A stretch of DNA of 64,000 nucleotides from Rhodobiaceae bacterium (GCA_020637895.1 JACKJP010000002.1:1-64000), one strand, 5' to 3'; counted from the first letter of the stretch, positions 53,254 through 62,211 are shown. The notes: generated by a model not told the origin, from the sequence alone. Program-made: numbers and translations.

Positions 53254-54303
53254 ATGTCCGCGACACAAGCGGCCGACGGCGGCCAGACAGGGTTCAGCGA
53301 AGATGGTCTCAAGGACCGTCTGCGCGCCTACATGGAAGGCCAGACCGGGCAAAAGGTCGAGATCGGCAAGTGGAAACGCTTTCCGGTCGGTTTTTCCTGG
53401 ATCACCTACGGATTCGACGCGACCTATGACGGCAGGAAGCACGAGCTGATCCTGCGCCTTGGCCCGAGTGACGGGCTGTTCGCGCCCTACTCGGCCAAGC
53501 CGCAATATCTGGTTCTGAAGGCCCTGCACGGCACTGGCGTCGCCGTTCCGGAGGCTTTCTGGTACAGCGACGACCCGTCGATCCTCGGCCTGCCCTTCTT
53601 CATCTGCGAGAAGGCGGAGGGCGAAGCGCCGATACCGTGGGGCTCGGCCGGCGAAGGCTTTCCGAAGGACTACCGCGAGACGATCGGCCGCCAGTTCGTC
53701 GAACAGCTTGCCGCGCTTCACAATTTCGACTGGCGCAACAGCGAGCTTGTGGAATGGGACGCCGGCCATTCAGTCGATGACGTCGCCTTGCGCGAAGTCG
53801 AATACTGGGCGGAGCGCCACGCCCACTGGGCCTTGCGACCCTACCCCATGGCCTATCGGGCCATCGACTGGCTCCGCTCAAATCTGCCCAAGGCACCCCG
53901 CGTCTCTGTCGTGCATGGTGACTACCGGATTGGCAATTTCCTTGAAAAGGACAATCGCATCACAGCGATCCTCGACTGGGAGCTGGCCCATCTCGGCGAT
54001 CCGCTGGAGGATATCGGCTGGGCGTTCCTGCCCCAGTATATGGGCGGGTCCGGCCTTATCTGCCGGCTCGTTGAACGCGGCGAATTCCTGCGTCTCTACA
54101 ACGAACTGACAGGCATCGAGGTCGACGAAAAGGCACTGAACTTCTACACGATCCTGGCGCAGTTCAAGGTCGGCATGACATTCGTTGCCGGCGTCAGCTG
54201 CTTTGAGGACGGTTCGTTCCACGACATGCGCATGCCTGCCATGGGCACCCAGATCTTCGCCACATTCCGGCAGATCGAAAAGATGATCGAGGCCGCGTCA
54301 TGA
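53254..54303 (+). CDS. APH-fold kinase, candidate hydroxyacyl-CoA kinase 2
   Basis: This is a 349-aa aminoglycoside-phosphotransferase-fold kinase. The loops VVHGDYRIGNFL (HGD and Asn) and ILDWELAHLGDPLEDIGW (Mg-binding Asp) are intact near residues 222-255. It resembles LvaA-type 4-hydroxyacyl-CoA kinases more than resistance enzymes, by context. GGGAGG precedes the ATG. It overlaps the next gene, a small protein, by 4 bp (ATGA), as LvaA and its small partner LvaB are adjacent in Pseudomonas. Confidence 0.85.
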   Translation: MSATQAADGGQTGFSEDGLKDRLRAYMEGQTGQKVEIGKWKRFPVGFSWITYGFDATYDGRKHELILRLGPSDGLFAPYSAKPQYLVLKALHGTGVAVPEAFWYSDDPSILGLPFFICEKAEGEAPIPWGSAGEGFPKDYRETIGRQFVEQLAALHNFDWRNSELVEWDAGHSVDDVALREVEYWAERHAHWALRPYPMAYRAIDWLRSNLPKAPRVSVVHGDYRIGNFLEKDNRITAILDWELAHLGDPLEDIGWAFLPQYMGGSGLICRLVERGEFLRLYNELTGIEVDEKALNFYTILAQFKVGMTFVAGVSCFEDGSFHDMRMPAMGTQIFATFRQIEKMIEAAS

Positions 54304-54791
54304 ACAATTCCCTTTCCCGCCTTGTTGAAGGCATGGTCGAGACGCTGCGGCAGGAGATCATCCCCAAGCTCGACGACGAATTCGCGCGCGGACAGGCATT
54401 CGGCGTTATCTACATGCTAAACAGCATCAAGCTGCGTGCGGCATGGTCGCCCGAATTCTTTGCCCCTCAGCTGGAAAAGCAGGCTGAACTTTTCGCCACG
54501 CTCGGTGGCCTTCTGAATGGCCTGCCCGGTGCGCCGGCGCTGCCCACCGCAGAAGCGGTGAAGACCGGTCCGACACCAGCGGAACTGGAGACAGCGCGCA
54601 ACGACGCCGATCAGACGCTGAGCGACCTGATTGGCTGGCTGTCGGAGCATCGGGGCTCGCTTCCCGCCGACAGGGCCAAGTCGATAGACGAGACGATCAC
54701 AGCCTATCTCTCGTGGCAGACGCTTTATGAGCTCCGGTCGAGCGCAAAGCCGATGTTTGCGGAGATATCGCGCGGGCGCGAAGACGCGTAA
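54300..54791 (+). CDS. Small helical protein coupled to the APH-fold kinase (possible LvaB-like partner)
   Basis: This is a 163-aa, mostly helical protein with no catalytic motif I recognise. ETLRQEIIPKLDDEFARGQ near the N-terminus is amphipathic. It overlaps the kinase stop by 4 bp, so it is translationally coupled. The lva operon has a small protein required for kinase activity; a similar partner role is inferred from position and size only. Confidence 0.7.
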   Translation: MNNSLSRLVEGMVETLRQEIIPKLDDEFARGQAFGVIYMLNSIKLRAAWSPEFFAPQLEKQAELFATLGGLLNGLPGAPALPTAEAVKTGPTPAELETARNDADQTLSDLIGWLSEHRGSLPADRAKSIDETITAYLSWQTLYELRSSAKPMFAEISRGREDA

Positions 54792-54832
54792 GGACACAAA
54801 GTCAGTTTTGAAAAGAACGGGAGGACTCCAGC

Positions 54833-55948
54833 ATGATCACGCCGCAAGACGACTTCATGGGGCACCAGCTGCCGACGACCTTCGATCACGTCGTTTCAAG
54901 CGATCCCGACTGGATGGAGCGCTACTGGTATACGCTTCATCCCGTGCCGGGCGGCGACAAGATCATCGATATCGGACTTGGCTACTATCCCAACAAGAAC
55001 GTTATGGATTGCTTCGTCGGCATCATGCTCGATGGCAAGCAGCATAATTTCCGGGCCTCGCGTCACCTGCGCCCCAATGCGCTGGAGACAACTGTCGGCC
55101 CGCTTTCGATCAAGGTGATCGAGGGATTGCGGCGCCACCGCATCGTGCTCGAACCCAACGATTCCGGCATTGCCTGCGATCTTGAGTTCATTGCCTCGAT
55201 GAACCCGCATGAAGAAGACGAGCATTTCCGCCGCCGCAAGGGCCGCGTCACCGAGCATATGGCGCGCATGGAGCAGCTCGGCCGCTTCAAGGGCTGGTTT
55301 GAGGTCGACGGGAAACGCCACGAAATCAATCCGGACGTATGGTGGGGTCAGCGCGACCATTCCTGGGGCATTCGGGCCGAGATGCGGACGGACGAGAAAC
55401 ATCCGCCCGTAACCTTTTACCCGCCCTTCTTTTACGCCTGGACGACCATCCAGTTCGAAAAGCGCGGGCTGCATATCTTCTTCAAGGAACGCGCGCCCGG
55501 CGACATGATCTACATCACCGGCGAGGATGTTCGCCCGATCGGCGAACGCGCCAAGGAAAGCGACCTGCTGACCGACGTGTCACACGAGGTGAAGTGGGCG
55601 AATGATCCGCTTGGCCAGACGGTGGAATCGGCGGTCTTCACCGCCTCGTTCGCCAACGGCACGAAACGCGAAATCACGATCGAGACCCTGCCCGGAAAGT
55701 ATTTCCTCAAGGGCGGTCTTTATGGCGGGCTCGACGGCTGGTTCCACGGCACCGACAAGGGCAAGCTCTTCACCGCGCATGAGAGCTGGGATCTGAGCGA
55801 CCCGGAAGTCCGCAAGAAGGTCCGTACGCTCGCCGATCACGTCATCCGCGTGACCGATCAGGGCGAGGTGGGCTACGGCATCATGGAATATGGCGTCGGC
55901 AAGGGATACGAGAAGTATCCGGAAGTCCAGATGCACCCGGCGATCTGA
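54833..55948 (+). CDS. AttH/CrtC-like family protein of unknown function
   Basis: This 371-aa protein is beta-rich in composition. The segment WWGQRDHSWGIR near residues 163-174 matches the GxRDHSWGxR motif seen in AttH, CrtC-type hydratases and related DUF7064/7065 proteins, as far as I recall. I cannot assign a reaction; lipocalin-like double-domain proteins of this kind bind hydrophobic ligands. GGGAGG precedes the ATG. It ends the rightward run BadH-like, thioesterase, kinase, small protein. Confidence 0.75.
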   Translation: MITPQDDFMGHQLPTTFDHVVSSDPDWMERYWYTLHPVPGGDKIIDIGLGYYPNKNVMDCFVGIMLDGKQHNFRASRHLRPNALETTVGPLSIKVIEGLRRHRIVLEPNDSGIACDLEFIASMNPHEEDEHFRRRKGRVTEHMARMEQLGRFKGWFEVDGKRHEINPDVWWGQRDHSWGIRAEMRTDEKHPPVTFYPPFFYAWTTIQFEKRGLHIFFKERAPGDMIYITGEDVRPIGERAKESDLLTDVSHEVKWANDPLGQTVESAVFTASFANGTKREITIETLPGKYFLKGGLYGGLDGWFHGTDKGKLFTAHESWDLSDPEVRKKVRTLADHVIRVTDQGEVGYGIMEYGVGKGYEKYPEVQMHPAI

Positions 55949-55976
55949 TCATCGCCGCGCTGCCGGTCAGAATGAA

Positions 55977-56013
55977 AAAGCCCCGCCAGGCGATCCTGGC
56001 GGGGCTTTCTCGT
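55977..56013. terminator. Bidirectional Rho-independent terminator
   Basis: A 14-bp stem AAAGCCCCGCCAGG with loop CGAT lies between the convergent AttH-like gene and dctP 1. T-rich flanks are present on both strands. Confidence 0.85.
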
Positions 56014-56034
56014 TTCAGATCGGGAACGCTGGCT

Positions 56035-57063
56035 TTACATGCCAGCTGATTCCTTCTCGACGAATGTCAGCATTTCTTCCGGATCAGCGAGGCCGGCCTT
56101 CTTGGCCTTGTCGATCCAGTCCTGACGGACCGGCGCAAGCTTTTCCTTGGCGGCCTTCATGAACGCGTCGTCCACGGTGTGGAGGTTCACGCCCTTTTCC
56201 TTCAGGAATGCGGTTGACGCGGCGAGGTTGTCGGCAAGAACCTTGCCGGCCCTTTCGGCCATCACGACGCCCGATACACTCTCGATCGCCTTGCGGTCAG
56301 CCTCGGAGATCTTCTCCCAGGCCTGCTTGCTCATGGCGATCATCTGGTGCGTGGCGGTCAGGCCACCGGGAACCATGGTGACTTCCTTTGCAACGGCATC
56401 AAGCTTGAAGGGCTGGATCACGTCGATCGGAAATACCGCGCCGTCGATAATGCCGCCAGACATCAGTTCATAGATTTCGGACGCGGGCTTTGCGATGGCA
56501 ACCGCCTCGAACAGGCCCAGCTCGGCATTGGCGACAGGGTTGGGGCTGCGAAGCTTCAGGCCCTTCACGTCGTCAACCGTATTGATGACCTTCTTGCCCA
56601 TGACGAAATGCGCCGTGTTGCTTGAGAAGATCCCCACGATGTGGACTTCCGACAGTTCCCCCGTCGGCTTGATGTACTTCTCATAAGCCTTCTGGGCGGC
56701 GACGGCGCGCTTGGACTGGTCATCGCCGAGGAACGGCAATTCCAGACCTTCCACGAGCGGGAAGCGACCCGGCGTATAACCCGGCACGATCAGCGACAGG
56801 TCGGCAAGACCGTCTGCGATAACGTCATACTGACCGGGAACGGTACCGACGGCCTTGGGCAGGAATTCCACCTTCACGCGGCCTTCGGTGACGCGCTCAA
56901 CATCGGCGATCCACGGCTTCACCACCTTTTCGGTGATCGAGTAGCCCGACGGCAGCCAGTTTGAATATTTCAGCGTAATCGTCTCGGCTTGCGCGGCTGG
57001 CGCGCCAAGACCGAAGAGGAGCGCACCAAACACCGCGCTCTTCCAAAAATTCTCTGGAATCAT
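56035..57063 (-). CDS. dctP: TRAP transporter substrate-binding protein DctP 1
   Basis: This 342-aa periplasmic protein has a Sec signal peptide (about residues 1-24, cleavage after AQA) and the DctP fold. LKLRSPNP near residue 160 holds the Arg that binds the substrate carboxylate. KYSNWLPSGYSITEKV is similar to the two downstream paralogues but less close to them than they are to each other. ATG 57063 follows GGGAGG. The promoter carries ACCATACGCAAGC at 57094. TRAP systems move organic acids with a sodium gradient. Confidence 0.92.
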   Translation of the reverse strand: MIPENFWKSAVFGALLFGLGAPAAQAETITLKYSNWLPSGYSITEKVVKPWIADVERVTEGRVKVEFLPKAVGTVPGQYDVIADGLADLSLIVPGYTPGRFPLVEGLELPFLGDDQSKRAVAAQKAYEKYIKPTGELSEVHIVGIFSSNTAHFVMGKKVINTVDDVKGLKLRSPNPVANAELGLFEAVAIAKPASEIYELMSGGIIDGAVFPIDVIQPFKLDAVAKEVTMVPGGLTATHQMIAMSKQAWEKISEADRKAIESVSGVVMAERAGKVLADNLAASTAFLKEKGVNLHTVDDAFMKAAKEKLAPVRQDWIDKAKKAGLADPEEMLTFVEKESAGM

Positions 57064-57093
57064 CACATCCTCCCTAGTTAGTGATTCCTGCTC

Positions 57094-57106
57094 ACCATAC
57101 GCAAGC
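57094..57106. promoter_or_regulatory. ACCATACGCAAGC element upstream of dctP 1
   Basis: It lies 31 bp upstream of the ATG at 57063. It matches 51910-51922 in 12 of 13 positions, and both are followed by a short T-tract. ACGC-AA-GCGT in this copy is palindromic. It is likely an operator overlapping the promoter. Confidence 0.5.
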
Positions 57107-57306
57107 GTGCTAATTTTCACAAAAGACAATGATATTACAAGATTTTTCTTTCTTAGCCTTGCAATCAATATCAACGCATACGGAAACAGAAGCTGGACTC
57201 ACCTTAATTCAACGCCATTCTTCCCGCATGTACCGGCCGATGCTCCGACACCGCCGGGGCAACACAGTTCGGGGTTGGCAGCTTTGGCCGGATTGGAATT
57301 GCGGGC

Positions 57307-57340
57307 AAAGAAAAACCCCGCGGCGTCTCCACCGCGGGGT
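57307..57340 (-). terminator. Rho-independent terminator of dctP 2
   Basis: On the minus strand a 9-bp stem ACCCCGCGG with an 8-base loop is followed by a T-rich tail. It lies 22 bp beyond the dctP 2 stop. Confidence 0.85.
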
Positions 57341-57362
57341 CGTTCAGAAAGGCTCTGAATTC

Positions 57363-58394
57363 TTAGTAGATACCGCCCGAAGCGTCCGAGAGCTCCTTCA
57401 GGAAGGCTTCCGGATTTTCGAGGCCGGCCGCCTTGGCGCGCTTGTACCAGTCCTCGATAATCGGGGTCACCTTCTCCTTCAGCGTTGCCGCGAATTCCGG
57501 GCTAGCCGTTTCGAAGGTCAGACCGGCCGCTTTCAGTTCGCCGTACGAAGCTTCCAGCTTCTTGCCGATCACTTCACCGTTACGGTTGGCCAGGAACCGA
57601 CCGGAAATCTCGTCGATCGCCTTCTGGTCCTTTTCAGAGATCTTGGCCCATGCCGCCGGGTTCATGGCAATCAGCACCATGTTGTTCGACAGACCGCCGG
57701 GAACCTCGGTGATGTACTTCAACGCGCCGTCGAGCTTGAAGCCCTTCACGGTGTCGATCGGGATGATGGCACCGTCGACGATACCGCCGGACAGCAGCTC
57801 ATAGAGTTCGGAAATCGGCTTGGAGACAGCGACGCCGCCGAAAAGCTCAATTTCCTGAGACACCGTCGGTGACGGGCTGCGCATCTTGAGGCCGGAGAAG
57901 TCTGCCAGCGACTTGACCTGCTTGCTGGTCGTCATGAAGTGGGTCGAGTTGCTCGAGAAGATCGTGACAACGTGCACTTCCTTGAAGACGCCGAGCGGCT
58001 CCATGTACTTCTTGTAGATATCCCAGGTCGCCAGCGAGCGCTTCAGCGGATCTGTACCGACGAAGGGAAGCTCGAGGCCGTCCTCGATCGGGAAACGGCC
58101 AGGCGCATAGGCGACCGGGAAAAGCGTCACGTCGGCGAGACCATCCGCCGCCGCGTCGTACTGGCCGGGTACCGTACCGACGACCTTCGGCAGGATCTCA
58201 ACCTTGACGCGACCTTCGGTCACGCGCTCGACGTCTTCCATCCACGGCTTCATGACCTGATCGGTCAGATGGTAACCGGCGGGAAGCCAGTTGGAATAAC
58301 GCAATACCATGTCCGCGGCATTGGCCCCGAACGACACAAAGGTAACGGCGGCCGCAGCGGCAGCAGTACCCAGAATCCTGGCGTGAAAACTCAT
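57363..58394 (-). CDS. dctP: TRAP transporter substrate-binding protein DctP 2
   Basis: This 343-aa DctP protein has a signal peptide of about 26 residues (ending GANA). The conserved binding Arg is in LKMRSPSP near residue 158, and FSSNSTHFM and SGGIVDGAIIPID are shared with DctP 3. By eye about four of five residues are identical to DctP 3, indicating recent duplication. ATG 58394 follows GGGAGG. Its own terminator follows at 57307. Confidence 0.92.
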   Translation of the reverse strand: MSFHARILGTAAAAAAVTFVSFGANAADMVLRYSNWLPAGYHLTDQVMKPWMEDVERVTEGRVKVEILPKVVGTVPGQYDAAADGLADVTLFPVAYAPGRFPIEDGLELPFVGTDPLKRSLATWDIYKKYMEPLGVFKEVHVVTIFSSNSTHFMTTSKQVKSLADFSGLKMRSPSPTVSQEIELFGGVAVSKPISELYELLSGGIVDGAIIPIDTVKGFKLDGALKYITEVPGGLSNNMVLIAMNPAAWAKISEKDQKAIDEISGRFLANRNGEVIGKKLEASYGELKAAGLTFETASPEFAATLKEKVTPIIEDWYKRAKAAGLENPEAFLKELSDASGGIY

Positions 58395-58576
58395 ATCTAT
58401 CCTCCCAGTTGGCGAGACGGTCTTTGCGGCCGTCGATCTGAACAATTTCTTCTAACGCCAAGGAAGATACTAACTGTTTTCGCCTTTGATTTGCAATGAT
58501 TTGCGCTGGAATTTCAACGCCGTCATTAACACGGTCGAATTCTTACGATACGCTATAATATAATTGTATCAATATA

Positions 58577-58607
58577 TAAAAACCCCGCGACGCAGGCGCC
58601 GCGGGGT
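58577..58607 (-). terminator. Rho-independent terminator of dctP 3
   Basis: On the minus strand an 8-bp stem ACCCCGCG with a 10-base loop is followed by TTTTTATATA. It lies 28 bp beyond the dctP 3 stop. Confidence 0.82.
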
Positions 58608-58634
58608 CATGATGATTTTTGTCAGCTGGCGATC

Positions 58635-59666
58635 TTAGTAGATGCCGCCAGAACCGTCCGACAGTTCCTTCAGGAAGGCTTCCGGATTTTCAAGGCCGGC
58701 TTCCTTGGCGCGCTTGTACCAGTCTTCAACCACAGGCATCAGCTTTTCCTTGAGCGCGGCTGAAAGTTCCGGCGACGCGTCTTCGATCGTCAGACCCGCT
58801 GCTTTCAGGACCTCATAGGAATCGGCGAGTTTCTTCGCGATTACCTCGCCGTTGCGCTTGGCCATGAAGGCGCCGGAGACCTCGTCGATTGCCTTCTTGT
58901 CGGCGTCGGAGATCTTGGCCCATGCTGCCGGATTCATGGCGATCATGACCATGTTGTTGGACATGCCGCCCGGGATAACGGTGACCTGCTTGAGCGCGCC
59001 GTCGAGCTTGAAGCCCTTCACGGTGTCGATCGGGATGATGGCGCCGTCGACGATACCGCCGGAGAGCAGCTCATAGAGTTCGGAAATCGGCTTGGAAACA
59101 GCAACGCCGCCAAGCAGTTCGATTTCCTGCGTCACGGCGGTCGAGGGGCTGCGCAGCTTCAGACCCTTGAAATCGTCGAGCGACTTGACCGGCTTGCCGG
59201 TTGTCATCGGGTGGGTCGAGTTTGAAGAGAAGATCGACACGACGTGAACTTCCTTGAAGACGCCGAGCGGCTCCATGTACTTCTTGTAGATCTCCCACGT
59301 GGCGACCGAGCGCTTCAGCGGGTCGAGACCGACGAAAGGAAGCTCAAGACCGTCCTCGATCGGGAAGCGGCCTGCCGCATATGCCGGCGGGAACAGAACG
59401 ACGTCGGCAAGACCATCGGCCGCGACATCATACTGGCCGGGAACGGTGCCAACGACCTTGGGCAGCATCTCAACCTTGACGCGGCCTTCGGTGACGCGCT
59501 CGACATCCTCCATCCAGGGCTTCATGACACCTTCAGTCAGGTGATAGCCGGCGGGAAGCCAGTTGGAATAACGCAGGACGATGTCGGCGGCGCTGGCGCC
59601 GGACGCAAAACCCGCAACGAGCGCACAGGACGCGGCAATCCCTGCGAGATAGTTCGAAAACTTCAT
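58635..59666 (-). CDS. dctP: TRAP transporter substrate-binding protein DctP 3
   Basis: This 343-aa DctP protein is nearly the twin of DctP 2 (same length, ends SGGIY). The signal peptide is about residues 1-26 (ending SASA). The binding Arg lies in LKLRSPST. It begins after GGAGG with 6-bp spacing and stops 28 bp before its terminator. It follows the acyl-CoA ligase gene at 59704 by 37 bp, so ligase and binding protein may be co-transcribed: uptake and activation of the same acid is a reasonable reading. Confidence 0.92.
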   Translation of the reverse strand: MKFSNYLAGIAASCALVAGFASGASAADIVLRYSNWLPAGYHLTEGVMKPWMEDVERVTEGRVKVEMLPKVVGTVPGQYDVAADGLADVVLFPPAYAAGRFPIEDGLELPFVGLDPLKRSVATWEIYKKYMEPLGVFKEVHVVSIFSSNSTHPMTTGKPVKSLDDFKGLKLRSPSTAVTQEIELLGGVAVSKPISELYELLSGGIVDGAIIPIDTVKGFKLDGALKQVTVIPGGMSNNMVMIAMNPAAWAKISDADKKAIDEVSGAFMAKRNGEVIAKKLADSYEVLKAAGLTIEDASPELSAALKEKLMPVVEDWYKRAKEAGLENPEAFLKELSDGSGGIY

Positions 59667-59703
59667 CACAAACCTCCGATGATGAATGGCTGTATCCGGG
59701 CGG

Positions 59704-61260
59704 TCAGATTTTTCTCGCGCGCCCTGCCCAGTACGGGTCACGCAAAACGTTTTTCTGGACCTTGTTGGCGGGCCCCAAAGGAAGGGACTCGGTCCGGAAT
59801 TCGACAGATTTCGGGCACTTGTAGCCGCCGATCAGCGTACGGCAGTGTGCGATCAGTTCGTCCTCGGATGCAGACGCACCCTTCTTCAGGACGACGATGG
59901 CATGCACCGCCTCGCCCCATTCCTCGCTCGGAATGCCGATCACGGCCGCTTCCTGTACCGCCGGATGATAATAGAGCGCACGCTCCACCTCGACGGAAAA
60001 CACGTTCTCGCCGCCGGTCACGATCATGTCCTTCACGCGATCCGCGACGGAGAGATAGCCGTCCTCGTCCATCGAACCGGCATCGCCGGAGAACATCCAG
60101 CCGCCCTTAAGCACCTCGGCGGTCTGCTCCGGCTTGTTGAGGTAGCCCGTCATCAGATAGTCGCTGCGCATGATGATCTCGCCGAGCTCACCGCGCGGCA
60201 GCTCGATGCCGTCGGGATCGACGACCTTCACTTCCACGCCCGGTCCTGGCTGTCCGCAGGAACGAACCCGAGAGGCCTTCGGTCCCTCGAAGATGTGGTC
60301 GCGCCAGCGCAGCATCGTGGCGAAACCGCCGGTCTCGGTCATGCCGTAGATCTGGTAGAAGCGCCAGCCGGGCAGCTTCTTCGAAGCCGCCGCCATCAGC
60401 GCTTCAGGCATGGGCGAACCGCCATAGATGCAGGTGCGCAGGCTGCTGAGATCGTATTTGTCGAAATCGGGATGATTGATCAGCGTGGTGACCATGATCG
60501 GCACCAGCACCGCGTTGGTCACCTTGTGCCTGGCGATCGCCTGCATGATCGGCACCGGCTCAAATTTCGGCAAAATGACATGGGTACCGCCGGCGAGCGT
60601 GATGTAATGGACCGGACTTGCGCCGGAGAAGTGGAAGAAGCCGCCAACATAGGCAAAGCTCAGATCCTCCACATCGGGAAGCATCGCAAGCCACGCGATC
60701 GCCGCGGTCGAAAGCGCATTATGAGAAAGCGCGACACCCTTGGGCTGACCGGTCGTTCCGCCAGTATAAAAGACGGCGTAGAGGTCGTCCCCCTTGCGGT
60801 TCGCATCTTCCATCGGCGCGGTTGAAGCAATGAGGTCTTCATACGACACCATGCCCTCGGGCGTTGGGCCCTCGCCCATGAAGATCAGCGCCCTAAGTTG
60901 CGGAAATTTCGCCTTGAGCTCCCTGCCCTGGTCGGCGAAATGTTCATCGACGCAAAGGACGATCGCCTTGCAATCCTCAAGCGCGTAGGCGTTCTCGGCT
61001 GCCGACCAGCGGATGTTCATCGGCGCGAATGCACCGCCCGCCCAGGGAACCGAGTAGAACATCTCAAGATAGCGATCGGAATTCATGGCAAGGACCGCGA
61101 CGAAGGCGCCGTCTTTCACGCCAAATCCGCGCAGCGCTGCCGCCATGCGCGGGACGCGATAGCCGATTTCCTCCCAGCTACGCTGACGCTCGCCGCAAAT
61201 TGTCGCCGTGCCGCGCGAATTGAGCGCAAGCGCCTGTTTGAGGAGCAATGTTCCCTGCAA
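59704..61260 (-). CDS. AMP-forming acyl-CoA ligase
   Basis: This is a 518-aa ANL ligase. It has the P-loop YTGGTTGQPKGVALSH, IYGMTETGG, the hinge DRVKDMIVTGGENVFS and a C-terminal ANKVQKNVLRD with the catalytic lysine. The start is TTG 61260 after GGGGGAACGAA. It lies between the crotonase gene (47-bp gap) and dctP 3, so it probably activates the acid imported by this TRAP system. Confidence 0.9.
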   Translation of the reverse strand: MQGTLLLKQALALNSRGTATICGERQRSWEEIGYRVPRMAAALRGFGVKDGAFVAVLAMNSDRYLEMFYSVPWAGGAFAPMNIRWSAAENAYALEDCKAIVLCVDEHFADQGRELKAKFPQLRALIFMGEGPTPEGMVSYEDLIASTAPMEDANRKGDDLYAVFYTGGTTGQPKGVALSHNALSTAAIAWLAMLPDVEDLSFAYVGGFFHFSGASPVHYITLAGGTHVILPKFEPVPIMQAIARHKVTNAVLVPIMVTTLINHPDFDKYDLSSLRTCIYGGSPMPEALMAAASKKLPGWRFYQIYGMTETGGFATMLRWRDHIFEGPKASRVRSCGQPGPGVEVKVVDPDGIELPRGELGEIIMRSDYLMTGYLNKPEQTAEVLKGGWMFSGDAGSMDEDGYLSVADRVKDMIVTGGENVFSVEVERALYYHPAVQEAAVIGIPSEEWGEAVHAIVVLKKGASASEDELIAHCRTLIGGYKCPKSVEFRTESLPLGPANKVQKNVLRDPYWAGRARKI

Positions 61261-61307
61261 TTCGTTCCCCCTGAACTCTTCTCACACCGCCAGCCAACCG
61301 GCAGGCA

Positions 61308-62078
61308 TTACTTCTTCGCGCTGCCGCGCCCTTTAAGATTTTCCAGACGTCCGAGCAGATCCTCCAGCGTGACACTGGCACTCAGATTCTTCGAAGTGTT
61401 CCGCTCATAGGCCAGCGCATCCGGGAAGCTGAGATTCTGCTCTTCCAGCAGGATACGCTTATAGAGACGCACGCCATCGATGCGATTGGCGAGCATCTGC
61501 CGGGCGAGCTTTTCGGCAAGCGGCAACAACTCGTCGGCAGGGACCACGTGATTGACGAGACCCCACGCCAGGGCTTCCTCAGCCTCGATGAAGCGTGCAG
61601 TCATTGCCATTTCCATCGCCCGACCTATGCCGATCCTGCGGGCCAGCCGCACAGACCCGCCCCAGCCGGGAAGCAGGCCGACCTGCACATGGCTATCGGC
61701 GAACCGCGCCTTTTCGGAAGCAATCAGAAAATCGCAGGCGAGCGAAAGCTCCAGACCACCTGTCAGGGCGAGGCCATTGATCGCGCCGATGACCGGGCCG
61801 GTGAACTTGGCGAGCGAGGCCGCGGCATCATGAATATAGGCTTTCGCCGATACGCCGGGCTCACCCCATTCGGTGATTTCCATGCCGGCGGAAAAGACCT
61901 TTCCGCGGCCCGTCAGGATCAGGACGTGGACATTTGAATCTGCCTCAAGCTGCTCGATTGCGGCGTCGAGTTCCTGCCTGAGCTGGATCGAGAGCGTGTT
62001 CAGCCTGTCAGGCCGATTCAGGGCAATGGTTGCAAAACCGTCCGGTGAAATATCGACGGCAATGGCGGTCCATTCCAT
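61308..62078 (-). CDS. Enoyl-CoA hydratase/isomerase family protein
   Basis: This is a 256-aa crotonase-fold protein. The first catalytic Glu is present as Glu110 in LTGGLELSLACD; the second is replaced by His130 in FADSHVQVG. A weak hydratase or an isomerase is possible. ATG 62078 is chosen because GGAGGA stands 7 bp upstream; an in-frame ATG 15 bases earlier is alternative. A perfect TTTGTGCACAAA palindrome lies 45-56 bp upstream. It heads the leftward run ligase and DctP 3. Confidence 0.87.
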   Translation of the reverse strand: MEWTAIAVDISPDGFATIALNRPDRLNTLSIQLRQELDAAIEQLEADSNVHVLILTGRGKVFSAGMEITEWGEPGVSAKAYIHDAAASLAKFTGPVIGAINGLALTGGLELSLACDFLIASEKARFADSHVQVGLLPGWGGSVRLARRIGIGRAMEMAMTARFIEAEEALAWGLVNHVVPADELLPLAEKLARQMLANRIDGVRLYKRILLEEQNLSFPDALAYERNTSKNLSASVTLEDLLGRLENLKGRGSAKK

Positions 62079-62122
62079 CCGTTCTTCCTCCATCTCTGGC
62101 CGCTGATTGGCTCACGGCTCTT

Positions 62123-62134
62123 TTTGTGCACAAA
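62123..62134. promoter_or_regulatory. Perfect palindrome TTTGTGCACAAA
   Basis: This 12-bp perfect palindrome lies 45 bp upstream of the crotonase ATG at 62078 in a divergent region with the CaiB gene. The half TGCACAAA recurs at 11025, 20603 and 31930. It is the clearest version of the shared motif and a likely repressor site. Confidence 0.55.
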
Positions 62135-62193
62135 TGTGTTGACGGGTGCGCAAGTGTCGCAAGAACACGGCTTGATCCCGATATGCAGACTTG

Positions 62194-62211
62194 TTACCGT
62201 AAATAAGGTAA
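62194..62211. promoter_or_regulatory. TTACC-N8-GGTAA inverted repeat
   Basis: Perfect 5-bp arms TTACC and GGTAA are separated by 8 bp and include TACCGTA at 62195. It lies 137 bp upstream of the CaiB-type gene and 116 bp upstream of the crotonase gene. Regulatory function is inferred. Confidence 0.4.

Larger units (their letters stand above)
57064..57362. other. Intergenic region between dctP 1 and dctP 2
   Basis: This 299-bp region contains the ACCATACGCAAGC promoter element of dctP 1 (57094-57106) and, at its far end, the terminator of dctP 2 (57307-57340). The two genes are therefore likely to be separate transcription units. I see no further gene. Confidence 0.6.

Noticed and set aside
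53254..54303. Aminoglycoside resistance gene
   Set aside because: The APH fold is present, but the gene sits in an acyl-CoA operon with a coupled small protein and resembles hydroxyacyl-CoA kinases by context.
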